A stretch of DNA of 7,711 nt from Kiritimatiellia bacterium (GTDB lineage: Bacteria > Verrucomicrobiota > Kiritimatiellia > RFP12 > DVOR01), in assembly GCA_017646485.1 (NCBI GenBank), contig JAGCML010000015.1:1-7711 (forward strand). The letters run 5' to 3'. Positions 1 to 6,607 of the stretch are shown in pieces. A program made the position numbers and the translations under genes. The stretch's first letter is position 1, and the number at the start of each line of letters is the position of its first letter. The notes under the pieces are model-generated. The model did not search any database. It saw only the letters and a program-made list of their open reading frames with translations, and was not told the origin of the DNA.

Positions 1-2234
1 GCAATGTGTTTACCAATGATGGCATTGATATTCGCCTCCCCCGATTGGGTGAAGGAGGCAAAGGCTTTGGCGGTATCCAGCGTATCGCCGGCATCGTCTT
101 CACGCAACGACAGACTTCGCGTCTCCACGGGATAGAGGTCGATTACTGTGATCGCGGAACCACTTCCTTCGGCCAAGCCCAACATGACCGAGATGTCGTC
201 TTCCTGATTTTCTGCAGAGGAATAGGCGCCACGACTCCATTGATTGATAAAGTCATCATAATCGTAGTAGTAGCCCACGTTTGGAGTGGGGTTCGGCACG
301 CCTCCCATCACAGGATACCATTTGAGGCCGTACCCCTCAGACGCAGGCGCAGGCAGAATGGGCACGCCTTCGTAGTATTCACTCTTGTAGAATGTTTCAC
401 CATCAAAGTGTATCGCGCCGGCATCATGGCTAAGATTAAACGTATGCGAGACTTCATGTGTAATCTGCGTAGCAATCTCCTGACGAGAAGAGACGCCAAA
501 GACATACGCCGGGCGATCGTGTTGGAACCCAAAGGGGCCGCCACCAGAAAATCCACCACTCCCCTCCATCCAAGGATCCGTCGTGCCATCGGCATACCCA
601 ATCACCACGCGCTTGCCGTAATCCCTATCCGCTTCACTCGTCTTCACAAGGGCGTCATAAGCGGGGGCTTCCGTGGTCACATCCACATCAAACATCGCAA
701 AGTCTTCGGCTACCATACGCCAAATATCGTAGATGGCATCTGCCGTAGGATAAGTCTGCGTAAGATCTTTGAAACGCCCCTCGTAACGGAAAGGGGCCGT
801 TTGAATGTAATTGAGTGTCTCAGATGCTAATCCGCTTCGCGCATGAAAGACATTGACCGAAAAGTCATCCACATAGCCCTGGAAATCAAGGTAAATCACT
901 TGGGAGGCTTGCGGCCGAGAGTGGTAACAGGGCACAGCATCTACCGCAGGTGTTGTCACGGTTCTGGCGTCCTCTGTAATGCGTTCAACCTCCCCCTTAA
1001 CAGCGTAAGAAAGGCGGTAAAGGGCCGTGGTATTCGGTGTCGCCTTCACATGGCGTGCACTTTGCCATCCTGCGGTTGTCCCCTCCTCGTCATCGGGTTG
1101 GCGCCAAATCGTCTCTGCGGTGACATCCTCCCACGTCGCCCCGTCATCCAAGCTACGCTCCAACTTAAATTCAAGTGCTTTCGCGAGATAGTTCCATCCC
1201 AAATAGACTTCATACGGCCCCGAGGGCAACGCCACCAGCTCCTCTGCAGTCTCAATCTCTGATTGCGCCGCCATTTCAATCGCCCCAAAGTCAGCCGCCG
1301 ATTCATTCACGCGCGGATTCCCAATCGCATCATAGAGAAGCGAGATTACCGTCGTCGTGGCATTATTCACCACGGGCGATGAAACGGCAGGCACAATGTG
1401 CGGCACTGTTGAAGGGGTCGTGGTCACCGCAAGCGTCTCTGTCGTGACCCAACAGTTCACCTGTGCAAGCGTTGAGGTTGAATCCTTCACCGTTGTCATG
1501 CCCGTTGTGCTATTGCGATTGCCCGAGATTGTACAATGCGTTAGCGCAAGATGCCCACCATAGAGACTCGACACCGCGCCATAGTTGCCCGACATGCCAT
1601 TGTCACTATTCGCATTATTCGCAAAGGTCGAATTGTAGAATGTGGCCGTTGCGCCCATCGCAAGCACTGCGCCACCCCAACAATATGTCCCCGCTGCACT
1701 TGTCCCGCAATCCATAATGGAGAGACAGGACCCCATCAACGCACCTGCGCCCATCACATAAATGCCACCAGCACGCATAGTCAACGAGGACGGAACTGCG
1801 TTCTGAATTGAGAAATTCGCCAGATAAATCGCAGATTGATTACTTCCACTCACCGAAAGCCCAAAGCCACTCCATCGCACAGGCTGATCAAAGGCACCCG
1901 TCTCGGGATCTTGTGAAAGGAGAATCATCGCCCCCCTCCCTGCAGGACAATTCACCGTAATCGGTGTTTCGCCTGTCCAGGTTTGACTCGTGCGACCATC
2001 CAATAGAATGAGGTCATCGGTGGCACTTGAAGCCGCAGTATTAATCGCAGCCTGTAAGGTGGCATGACTCGTCACCACGTGAAATGTCGGCAGCGTCTCC
2101 GGCAAATTCAATTCGGGAAAACGCGCCCGAGCCTTGGCATACAAATCCGCATCTGACAGCGATGCCGCACACAACACTTGCGCGCAAATACTCAATCCAA
2201 ACGCAAGTACAACTGAGACCCGTATGCCAATCAT
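1..2234 (-). CDS. Secreted multidomain metzincin-type zinc metalloprotease with N-terminal beta-helix (3' end cut off)
   Basis: Open from ATG at 2234 to the window edge: 744 codons without a stop. The start is fixed by an in-frame TGA 18-20 bases upstream with no other start codon between; GGAG (2241-2244) lies 6 bases before it. Residues 1-23 look like a Sec signal peptide (hydrophobic core, cut near LCA/A). Residues about 50-320 look like a right-handed beta-helix: Gly/Asn/Thr/Ser-rich, with CTISGNRN at 234-241 and the typical end GNPR...DFGAIE at 305-320. Residues 325-435 look Fn3-like (LERSLDDGATW). The catalytic domain starts near YLDF (448-451) and includes IWRMVAEDF (504-512). HEVSHTFNLSHD (593-604) supplies three zinc-binding His and Glu594 as base; the usual metzincin Gly is Asn here. 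Met643 in YPVMGG is a plausible Met-turn. From about 712 a DDAGDTLDTA stretch resembles the start of a pre-peptidase C-terminal domain. Protease class is well supported; substrate is unknown and true length cannot be seen. Confidence 0.88.
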   Translation of the reverse strand, partial: MIGIRVSVVLAFGLSICAQVLCAASLSDADLYAKARARFPELNLPETLPTFHVVTSHATLQAAINTAASSATDDLILLDGRTSQTWTGETPITVNCPAGRGAMILLSQDPETGAFDQPVRWSGFGLSVSGSNQSAIYLANFSIQNAVPSSLTMRAGGIYVMGAGALMGSCLSIMDCGTSAAGTYCWGGAVLAMGATATFYNSTFANNANSDNGMSGNYGAVSSLYGGHLALTHCTISGNRNSTTGMTTVKDSTSTLAQVNCWVTTETLAVTTTPSTVPHIVPAVSSPVVNNATTTVISLLYDAIGNPRVNESAADFGAIEMAAQSEIETAEELVALPSGPYEVYLGWNYLAKALEFKLERSLDDGATWEDVTAETIWRQPDDEEGTTAGWQSARHVKATPNTTALYRLSYAVKGEVERITEDARTVTTPAVDAVPCYHSRPQASQVIYLDFQGYVDDFSVNVFHARSGLASETLNYIQTAPFRYEGRFKDLTQTYPTADAIYDIWRMVAEDFAMFDVDVTTEAPAYDALVKTSEADRDYGKRVVIGYADGTTDPWMEGSGGFSGGGPFGFQHDRPAYVFGVSSRQEIATQITHEVSHTFNLSHDAGAIHFDGETFYKSEYYEGVPILPAPASEGYGLKWYPVMGGVPNPTPNVGYYYDYDDFINQWSRGAYSSAENQEDDISVMLGLAEGSGSAITVIDLYPVETRSLSLREDDAGDTLDTAKAFASFTQSGEANINAIIGKHI

Positions 2235-2316
2235 CGCACGCTCCGTTTTTAATCAAATCCATTTCAATCAGCAGCCCACCTCAAGGCCACCTTCCATCAC
2301 CTAAAAAGTAACAAAT

Positions 2317-2336
2317 CCCCCACCACCCCACAACCC
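2317..2336 (-). other. G-run cluster, possible two-layer G-quadruplex
   Basis: On the minus strand this reads as runs of 3, 4, 2 and 5 G separated by 1 to 4 bases. Only three runs have three or more G, so a three-tetrad quadruplex is not complete, but a two-tetrad form is possible. It lies about 83-102 bases upstream of the protease start codon, probably in its 5' leader. Confidence 0.3.
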
Positions 2337-2345
2337 ACACGCAAC

Positions 2346-2371
2346 AAAAAACACTTCCCCGTGACAAGTGT
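2346..2371 (-). terminator. Weak terminator- or attenuator-like hairpin upstream of the protease gene
   Basis: On the minus strand ACACTT pairs with AAGTGT across a 9-base loop (plus-strand arms 2366-2371 and 2351-2356), and the second arm runs straight into a tract of T (plus-strand A at 2346-2351). The stem is only 6 bp and two thirds A-T, so it could be chance. If real it would act about 110 bases ahead of the protease start. Confidence 0.25.
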
Positions 2372-2482
2372 CATCCTCCCCGCCTCTCCGCAGTGAAAGA
2401 AGACTGCGCCCCTACTCACCACATGCCACCGCGATACAGCCAGTCACAGGTAGGACTCCCCCTCCCGTGAGCACCAGTAAAA

Positions 2483-2702
2483 GCATCCGCAGGATGCGGA
2501 GCGTGCAGGACTCAGTCCTGCCTGAGGGGTGTGGGGGCGAAGCCAGCCCCCACGTCTCCCCTCTCCCCTAATCCACTAATCCACAGATGCGCAGCATCGT
2601 AATCCACAGGGCCGACAGGCCCGGATAGATGCGCCCGAGCCCAAAGGGCTGGGAAATCCACAGCACGCACCAGCGTGCTTAATCCACAGCGGCGTCAGCC
2701 GC
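2483..2702. repeat. Array of eight short perfect hairpins with unrelated stems and a shared loop design
   Basis: Plus-strand stem/loop/stem: GCATCC-GCA-GGATGC (2483-2497); GCAGGAC-TCA-GTCCTGC (2505-2521); GTGGGGGC/GCCCCCAC around GAAGCCA (2531-2553); GATGC-GCA-GCATC (2586-2598); GGGCC-GACA-GGCCC (2609-2622); AGCCC-AAA-GGGCT (2638-2650); AGCACGC-ACCA-GCGTGCT (2662-2679); GCGGC-GTCA-GCCGC (2689-2702). All stems are perfect and 5-8 bp. Every first arm ends in C, and seven of eight second arms follow a loop ending in CA, so the minus strand reads C-TG(N)(N)-G at the top of nearly every hairpin. The array lies just downstream of the polysaccharide operon terminator. It recalls REP/BIME-type intergenic palindromes in position, but stem sequence is not conserved between units as it is in REPs. 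Function unknown; a processed RNA, an mRNA 3' structure or a mobile-element footprint are all possible. Confidence 0.85.
2569..2689 (+). repeat. Conserved TAATCCACAG linker repeated between the hairpins
   Basis: Copies begin at 2569 (TAATCCAC, truncated), 2577, 2600, 2655 (AATCCACAG, first T replaced) and 2680, all in the same orientation. The four complete or near-complete copies end at, or within a base or two of, the first G of the following hairpin stem. Start-to-start spacing is 8, 23, about 54 and about 26 bases; the long interval contains the AGCCC-AAA-GGGCT hairpin, which has no linker of its own. The constant linker beside variable stems defines the repeat unit. Confidence 0.85.
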
Positions 2703-2705
2703 CTT

Positions 2706-2740
2706 AAAAAAAAATTACGGCACCGCAATTGCGATGCCGT
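2706..2740 (-). terminator. Intrinsic terminator of the polysaccharide operon
   Basis: On the minus strand ACGGCA and TGCCGT form a 6-bp outer stem (plus 2735-2740 and 2717-2722). After one mismatch it continues into the palindrome CGCAATTGCG (2724-2733). The stem is followed by AA and nine T (plus A-tract 2706-2714). It begins 27 bases after the kinase stop codon. The plus strand after the stem has only GTTTTATTT, so activity in the other direction would be weaker and has no gene to serve. Confidence 0.9.
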
Positions 2741-2767
2741 AGTTTTATTTGCTTCATTTGAGCAAGA

Positions 2768-5191
2768 TTAGTCGTCATCCGAAGTGAACGCATCATCCAC
2801 GGGACGGTCATCGGGCGAGATTTCCGTTGGGAGGGAGGCGGCCACACCGCTATCCACGGTAAAGACGGCCTTATTGAGTTCTTCCTTCGGTTCAGCCTTT
2901 TGTGTGGCGCGAGGAATGTAGGTGGCAGCCGAGTAACCATAACGGGTCTCATACTTACCAAAGCCACCCCAACGACCAAAGTCCACATTGTTCACCACGA
3001 CACCGAGGATGCGTGCGCCCACTTCCGTGAGGCGGCGAGCGGCAAACTGGATCGGCCCGAAGCGGGTCTTATCAGGGGTTGCCACGAGGAGAACAGAGTC
3101 TACGAGGTTTGCAAGCACGATAACGTCACCAACCAAACCAAACGGCGGCGAGTCAATCACGATGTGGTCATAATTGGCACGAGCCCAAGCAAAGAATTCG
3201 GTGATGATGTTAGTACCCATCAAGACGGAAGGCGAGATGGAACGCGATGCACGAGAGTAGACCACGTCCAAGCTGGGCACCTGAGTCTGTTGCGGCAAGG
3301 AGTCAAAGAGTGAGGCATCGTTACGCGCCAAGATATGCGGCAAGGAGGGGAAAGAATCGACTTCGCGACCAAAGACACCCGCCAAACGCGGACGGCGCAT
3401 ATCGAAGTCAACCAAAAGGGTCTTCTGGCCCGACTGCGCATAGGCAATGGCGAGGTTCGTAGAAGAACAGGTCTTACCTTCACCCGGCTGCGTCGACATC
3501 ACGAGGATAGCCTTTGTCACGTCATGGTAACGCGGCGAGTCCAAGAGGTTGCGCAAGCCAGCCATCGATTCTGCGTACTGCGAGAAGGGGTCGTTGTGCG
3601 TGGTCAAAGCCACCTGAGCACGCTGTTTGCGGCGCAAGTGCGGGAAAACGCCCAAGGCCTTCAAGCGCAAACGCTGTTCGATATCAGTCACACCGACGAG
3701 CTTATCTTCCATCTTATCGAGCAAGAGCACAAAGAGCGTACCGAAGACAACACCAATCAAGATACCTGCGGTGAAGACGATGTAAGGATTCGGGCTGACT
3801 GGCTTATCATTGTCCGTCAAGATTGCTTCACGCACAATCTTAATGGTGGCGGCATTTTCGTCAGCCTTCAATTCGGCCACGCGGACGCGTGCCTGGAGGT
3901 CGGTCGCCTTCTGCACTTCGATTTCACGAGCGCGTTCAAGCTGTTGGATTGCCATTTCAGCGGAGATGATGTCCGTATCCAAGGTCACCAAGCGTGCACG
4001 CAAGTTGGAAGCTTCTTCCACGACGGGCTGACGCTGACGTTCCAAGAAGCTCAATTGAGCCTTGCCCGTATCATAGGCGCGCTGTGCAGCCTCAACAAAC
4101 TGTTCGCGGTAGACCTCTTCTTCACGCGTCTTCAACTTCGCATCGGGGTGATTTTCCGTCAAACGCGTCAACATGGTCTTCTTGGCAACTGCTGCCTCCT
4201 GCCAACGCTGGAAGGTGGTGGCGATTTCTGCCGAACGCGGAATCGCTTCGGGCAAGGTGCCGAACTTCGTGGGGTCATCCTTAATCACTGCAAGCGCAGA
4301 GAGCAATTCCGAAGCTTGAGAGATTTCAGATTCCAAGGCATTCGAACGCGTTTCGAGCGCAGACAAGCGGCTCTGAGTCGATTCACGTTCACGCTTCAAG
4401 GCGTCAATCTGACGGCTCTTGCGCAAATCCAAGAGTTGGGCATCCATCTGAGCGAGGATGTGTTCTTCATTGTCCAACATTGCGGTCAACCAGGCCACAG
4501 CCGTTTCAGAGGTTGCCTTATTCTGTTCGCCCATGAAGGTCTTACAGGTCGTAATCACGGCGTTGGCCAAGTCGGTCGCAAGCGCAGCGTCCTTTGCCGT
4601 CACGGTCACTTCAACCAAGCGCGACATCGGAACGAGTTCCATCTCCATATCTTCACGGAGAATCTCGAGCAACTCTTCAGTGGTGACAGCCGAACCGCTG
4701 TGTTCGGTGCGGTAAAGGTCGATGATTGCCTTGTGCACCGCCTGCGTATTAAACTGTTCGCGACGGGTATTGAAAACTTCCTTCAAGGGAGTGGCCGAAC
4801 CATAACCACCGCCTTCATCGGCATACACCTGGCCCTGAATCAAAGAGGGACCGCGGACGCTCATTTCATAGTAGGCCGTCGCTTCCCATTTCGTCGGGAG
4901 CAACTGGAAAATCACAAAGGCCGCCAACAAACCCAAAATGAGGAAGACGAAAATCGTCATCCAGTGGCTGGCGCACACGCGCAAAATACGGCCAATACTA
5001 AAGGCGCCAGCGCCGTCATCGGCGTTGTTTGCCGGCCCTGCATAGGCATTGCCATATGCGCCACCGTAGGCATTGCCATACGCACCGCCGCCATAAGCAG
5101 GCGTGCCGTACACGCTACCGGTCCCCATGGTCTGAGGTGTGTAGCGATGGTAATAAAGGCTACGCCCCTTCTGATCACTATTGTCCGCCAT
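2768..5191 (-). CDS. Polysaccharide co-polymerase / bacterial tyrosine autokinase (Wzc-like, PCP-2a type)
   Basis: Inner-membrane protein that, in its family, sets exopolysaccharide chain length and is controlled by cycles of tyrosine autophosphorylation. The 807 residues run: Gly/Tyr/Ala-rich cytoplasmic N-terminus (11-52); first membrane segment (about 77-98); Wzz-type periplasmic domain with long coiled coils (about 240-300 and 355-455); GNVR-like end with PVSPNP (464-469) leading into membrane segment two (470-491); and a C-terminal BY-kinase. The kinase shows Walker A QPGEGKT (568-574), Walker A' LLVDFDMRRP (592-601, Asp595/Asp597) and Walker B IVIDSPP (677-683). Tyrosines 747, 751, 753 and 758 form the usual autophosphorylation-type cluster, but a 49-residue acidic tail follows it. 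The N-terminus has nine Tyr in its first 50 residues, which is unusual. ATG start with GAAAGGG (5202-5208) 10 bases upstream; only 33 bases from the preceding gene, so the same operon. A BY-kinase fusion on one chain is typical of Gram-negatives. Confidence 0.95.
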   Translation of the reverse strand: MADNSDQKGRSLYYHRYTPQTMGTGSVYGTPAYGGGAYGNAYGGAYGNAYAGPANNADDGAGAFSIGRILRVCASHWMTIFVFLILGLLAAFVIFQLLPTKWEATAYYEMSVRGPSLIQGQVYADEGGGYGSATPLKEVFNTRREQFNTQAVHKAIIDLYRTEHSGSAVTTEELLEILREDMEMELVPMSRLVEVTVTAKDAALATDLANAVITTCKTFMGEQNKATSETAVAWLTAMLDNEEHILAQMDAQLLDLRKSRQIDALKRERESTQSRLSALETRSNALESEISQASELLSALAVIKDDPTKFGTLPEAIPRSAEIATTFQRWQEAAVAKKTMLTRLTENHPDAKLKTREEEVYREQFVEAAQRAYDTGKAQLSFLERQRQPVVEEASNLRARLVTLDTDIISAEMAIQQLERAREIEVQKATDLQARVRVAELKADENAATIKIVREAILTDNDKPVSPNPYIVFTAGILIGVVFGTLFVLLLDKMEDKLVGVTDIEQRLRLKALGVFPHLRRKQRAQVALTTHNDPFSQYAESMAGLRNLLDSPRYHDVTKAILVMSTQPGEGKTCSSTNLAIAYAQSGQKTLLVDFDMRRPRLAGVFGREVDSFPSLPHILARNDASLFDSLPQQTQVPSLDVVYSRASRSISPSVLMGTNIITEFFAWARANYDHIVIDSPPFGLVGDVIVLANLVDSVLLVATPDKTRFGPIQFAARRLTEVGARILGVVVNNVDFGRWGGFGKYETRYGYSAATYIPRATQKAEPKEELNKAVFTVDSGVAASLPTEISPDDRPVDDAFTSDDD
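5043..5090 (-). repeat. Two tandem 24-bp units coding Tyr/Gly repeats in the kinase N-terminus
   Basis: The 14-base string taggcattgccata occurs at 5043-5056 and again at 5067-5080, a 24-base period, with the rest of each unit nearly the same. The units code for AYGNAYGG followed by AYGNAYAG, an 8-residue period. The in-frame period means copy number could change by slippage without breaking the gene. Confidence 0.8.
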
Positions 5192-5224
5192 AATTAAATT
5201 ACCCTTTCAAAGAAAAGTATTGCA

Positions 5225-6598
5225 TTATCGTGGGCGCGGCATCCAACCGCCCATACATGCACAAATAAGAAGAAAAACGCCTAATACCGCTGAAGAATGA
5301 AGCGGTGTTCCAAAAAGAGAAATCAACAACGTGCACACCACCCCCGTGAAAGAACCCACGAACACAAGGATGTAACGCAGACTGTAGTGGCGATGATTAC
5401 CTTGGCAGTATTCAACCCAACGCATCAAACAGCGGCCCAACATCGCGCAACCCGGCAAAATCAACAGCAAGGTGCCAATCATACCGCAACTGGAAAGCAA
5501 CCGTAAGAAGTCACACGGTAAAGCTGTCCCCCCACTCTTCCAATGCGACCACGAGAGCGCCCCTTTCACAAAGAAGCGCGCAGTATACTGGAATCCATTC
5601 GGGCCACTCCCTAACAAGGGCTCTGCGGCAAAAACATCCATTGCCAAACCCGAGCGGAAGGTCCACTGCGTTAAGAAGGTATCCAAACGATCGGCCCAGG
5701 TCTCCATCTGCAATTCTGCGCGGAAAGAATCCGTACCAGGGGTCAAGATTAATCCTAAGCCGACTGCGAAAAAGATGGGCAATAGCAATACACAACGCCA
5801 CAACAACCGCGGATGAACGCCACTCGCGCGCACCGCCACCAATGCAAAGAAAAACCAAGCCGTCACAATGATCGCCGCAAGGCAGACCGTTAAGGCTGGT
5901 CCAAAAGCAAACACACCAAAGAAATTGAGAAAGGCCGCCACGAATGCAACAATCAAGGTGCGGACGTGACGTTCCAAAAAGGCTTCACCGACAATGCCTA
6001 AGGCCGTGCAACCCGCCAACAACCACAGGGTCGCCGCATCATAAGTGCCCCCTAACCAAGCAAACGCAGGCGCCGTATCGGTCACAAGCGCAAAGCCTGC
6101 ACCCCAAAGCGACAAAACACCCGTCATCAGGGTGACACCTATCAACGCAAAGAGGCGTTGCTTTCTCGGCAATGCACAGCGAATCGCCACCGCCACCGCC
6201 AAACCAGACACTAACCCGACAAAGTGCGGGACGCCATCGGCAGGTTGGATACTCGAAGGGAAAAAGTGAAGCGGCGGAAGCGAATAGGCCCAACGCTTGA
6301 GTTCGGAAACATACGCTAATGTGCGTGGGCCATTGAGAAGTTGAAGTCCGACGAAGGCAATTGCCGCGACGGACATCCAGAGCACTGCATCATTACGCAT
6401 CGCAAGCGAAACGCGATGACGTGCCAACCAAAAACTTTCGCCCTTGAAAATCGGGGGCAAGCAAAGCGTCATCAGCAATAAGGACGTGGCACACCACAGT
6501 GCCAACCCCGCCGAAGGAGCGGGGTTAAAACAAAGGGTGCCTGCGGTCACCAATAGGTGGGCAAGCACCCAGTACTTTGTGAAAAGTATCCGAATCAC
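5225..6598 (-). CDS. O-antigen ligase / polymerase-like (WaaL/Wzy) integral membrane protein
   Basis: 457 residues, very hydrophobic, with roughly ten to twelve membrane segments. A large periplasmic loop spans about residues 287-367. In that loop the pattern DVFAAEPLLGSGPNGFQ (321-337), then ALPCDFLRLLSSCGMIG (359-375), matches the WaaL/Wzy family layout of a 'hPllGsGpg.f' element followed by a short amphipathic helix before the next membrane segment. The family joins or polymerises undecaprenyl-linked glycan chains on the periplasmic side. Many members have HND or HxD where this one has PCD (361-363); the nearest His is H352 in WSHW. It sits between an outer-membrane barrel gene (18 bases upstream) and the chain-length kinase (33 bases downstream), which fits a polymerase or ligase for the same exopolysaccharide. 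Start is GTG: an in-frame TAA lies close upstream, with no ATG between. Polymerase versus ligase cannot be decided from sequence. Confidence 0.82.
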   Translation of the reverse strand: MIRILFTKYWVLAHLLVTAGTLCFNPAPSAGLALWCATSLLLMTLCLPPIFKGESFWLARHRVSLAMRNDAVLWMSVAAIAFVGLQLLNGPRTLAYVSELKRWAYSLPPLHFFPSSIQPADGVPHFVGLVSGLAVAVAIRCALPRKQRLFALIGVTLMTGVLSLWGAGFALVTDTAPAFAWLGGTYDAATLWLLAGCTALGIVGEAFLERHVRTLIVAFVAAFLNFFGVFAFGPALTVCLAAIIVTAWFFFALVAVRASGVHPRLLWRCVLLLPIFFAVGLGLILTPGTDSFRAELQMETWADRLDTFLTQWTFRSGLAMDVFAAEPLLGSGPNGFQYTARFFVKGALSWSHWKSGGTALPCDFLRLLSSCGMIGTLLLILPGCAMLGRCLMRWVEYCQGNHRHYSLRYILVFVGSFTGVVCTLLISLFGTPLHSSAVLGVFLLICACMGGWMPRPR

Positions 6599-6607
6599 TG
6601 GATGAAG

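Larger units (their letters stand above)
2235..2482. other. Non-coding AC-rich, G-poor leader upstream of the metalloprotease
   Basis: No credible gene in this stretch. The plus strand is strongly depleted in G between about 2290 and 2360, so the minus strand, which would be the 5' leader of the protease transcript, is GT-rich and C-poor. It holds a G-run cluster (2317-2336) and a weak stem followed by a T-run (2346-2371), listed separately. I could not find a convincing -35/-10 pair for the protease gene, although its promoter should lie in this region because a strong terminator separates it from the upstream operon. Confidence 0.6.

Noticed and set aside
6..830. 274-residue open frame on the plus strand
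   Set aside because: It is antisense to the catalytic domain of the metzincin, whose HExxH motif fixes the minus strand as coding.
2041..2262. 73-residue minus-strand frame overlapping the start of the metzincin
   Set aside because: It lies in a different frame from the signal peptide and beta-helix that continue to the window edge, and has no domain signal.
2255..2480. A sigma-70 promoter for the metalloprotease
   Set aside because: Some TTG-starting and T-rich hexamers occur, but no pair with correct spacing and a good -10 stood out, so no promoter is claimed.
2368..2571. 67-residue plus-strand frame in the intergenic region
   Set aside because: It runs through the hairpin array, has a composition dictated by the C-rich repeats, and has no convincing ribosome binding site.
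2483..2702. CRISPR array or integron attC sites as an explanation of the repeats
   Set aside because: Repeats are about 10 bases with irregular spacing of 8-54 bases and palindromic spacers, unlike CRISPR; no RYYYAAC/GTTRRRY core pairs are seen and no cas or integrase gene is in the window.
3335..5197. 620-residue open frame on the plus strand, fully opposite the kinase gene
   Set aside because: The minus-strand frame has clear kinase motifs and domain order. The opposite frame has His/Arg/Gln-rich low-information protein with no recognisable domain, as expected from a long antisense shadow of a biased coding sequence.
5192..5224. An internal promoter or terminator between the ligase-like gene and the kinase gene
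   Set aside because: The gap is only 33 bases, mostly ribosome binding site and AT-rich filler, with no stem-loop.
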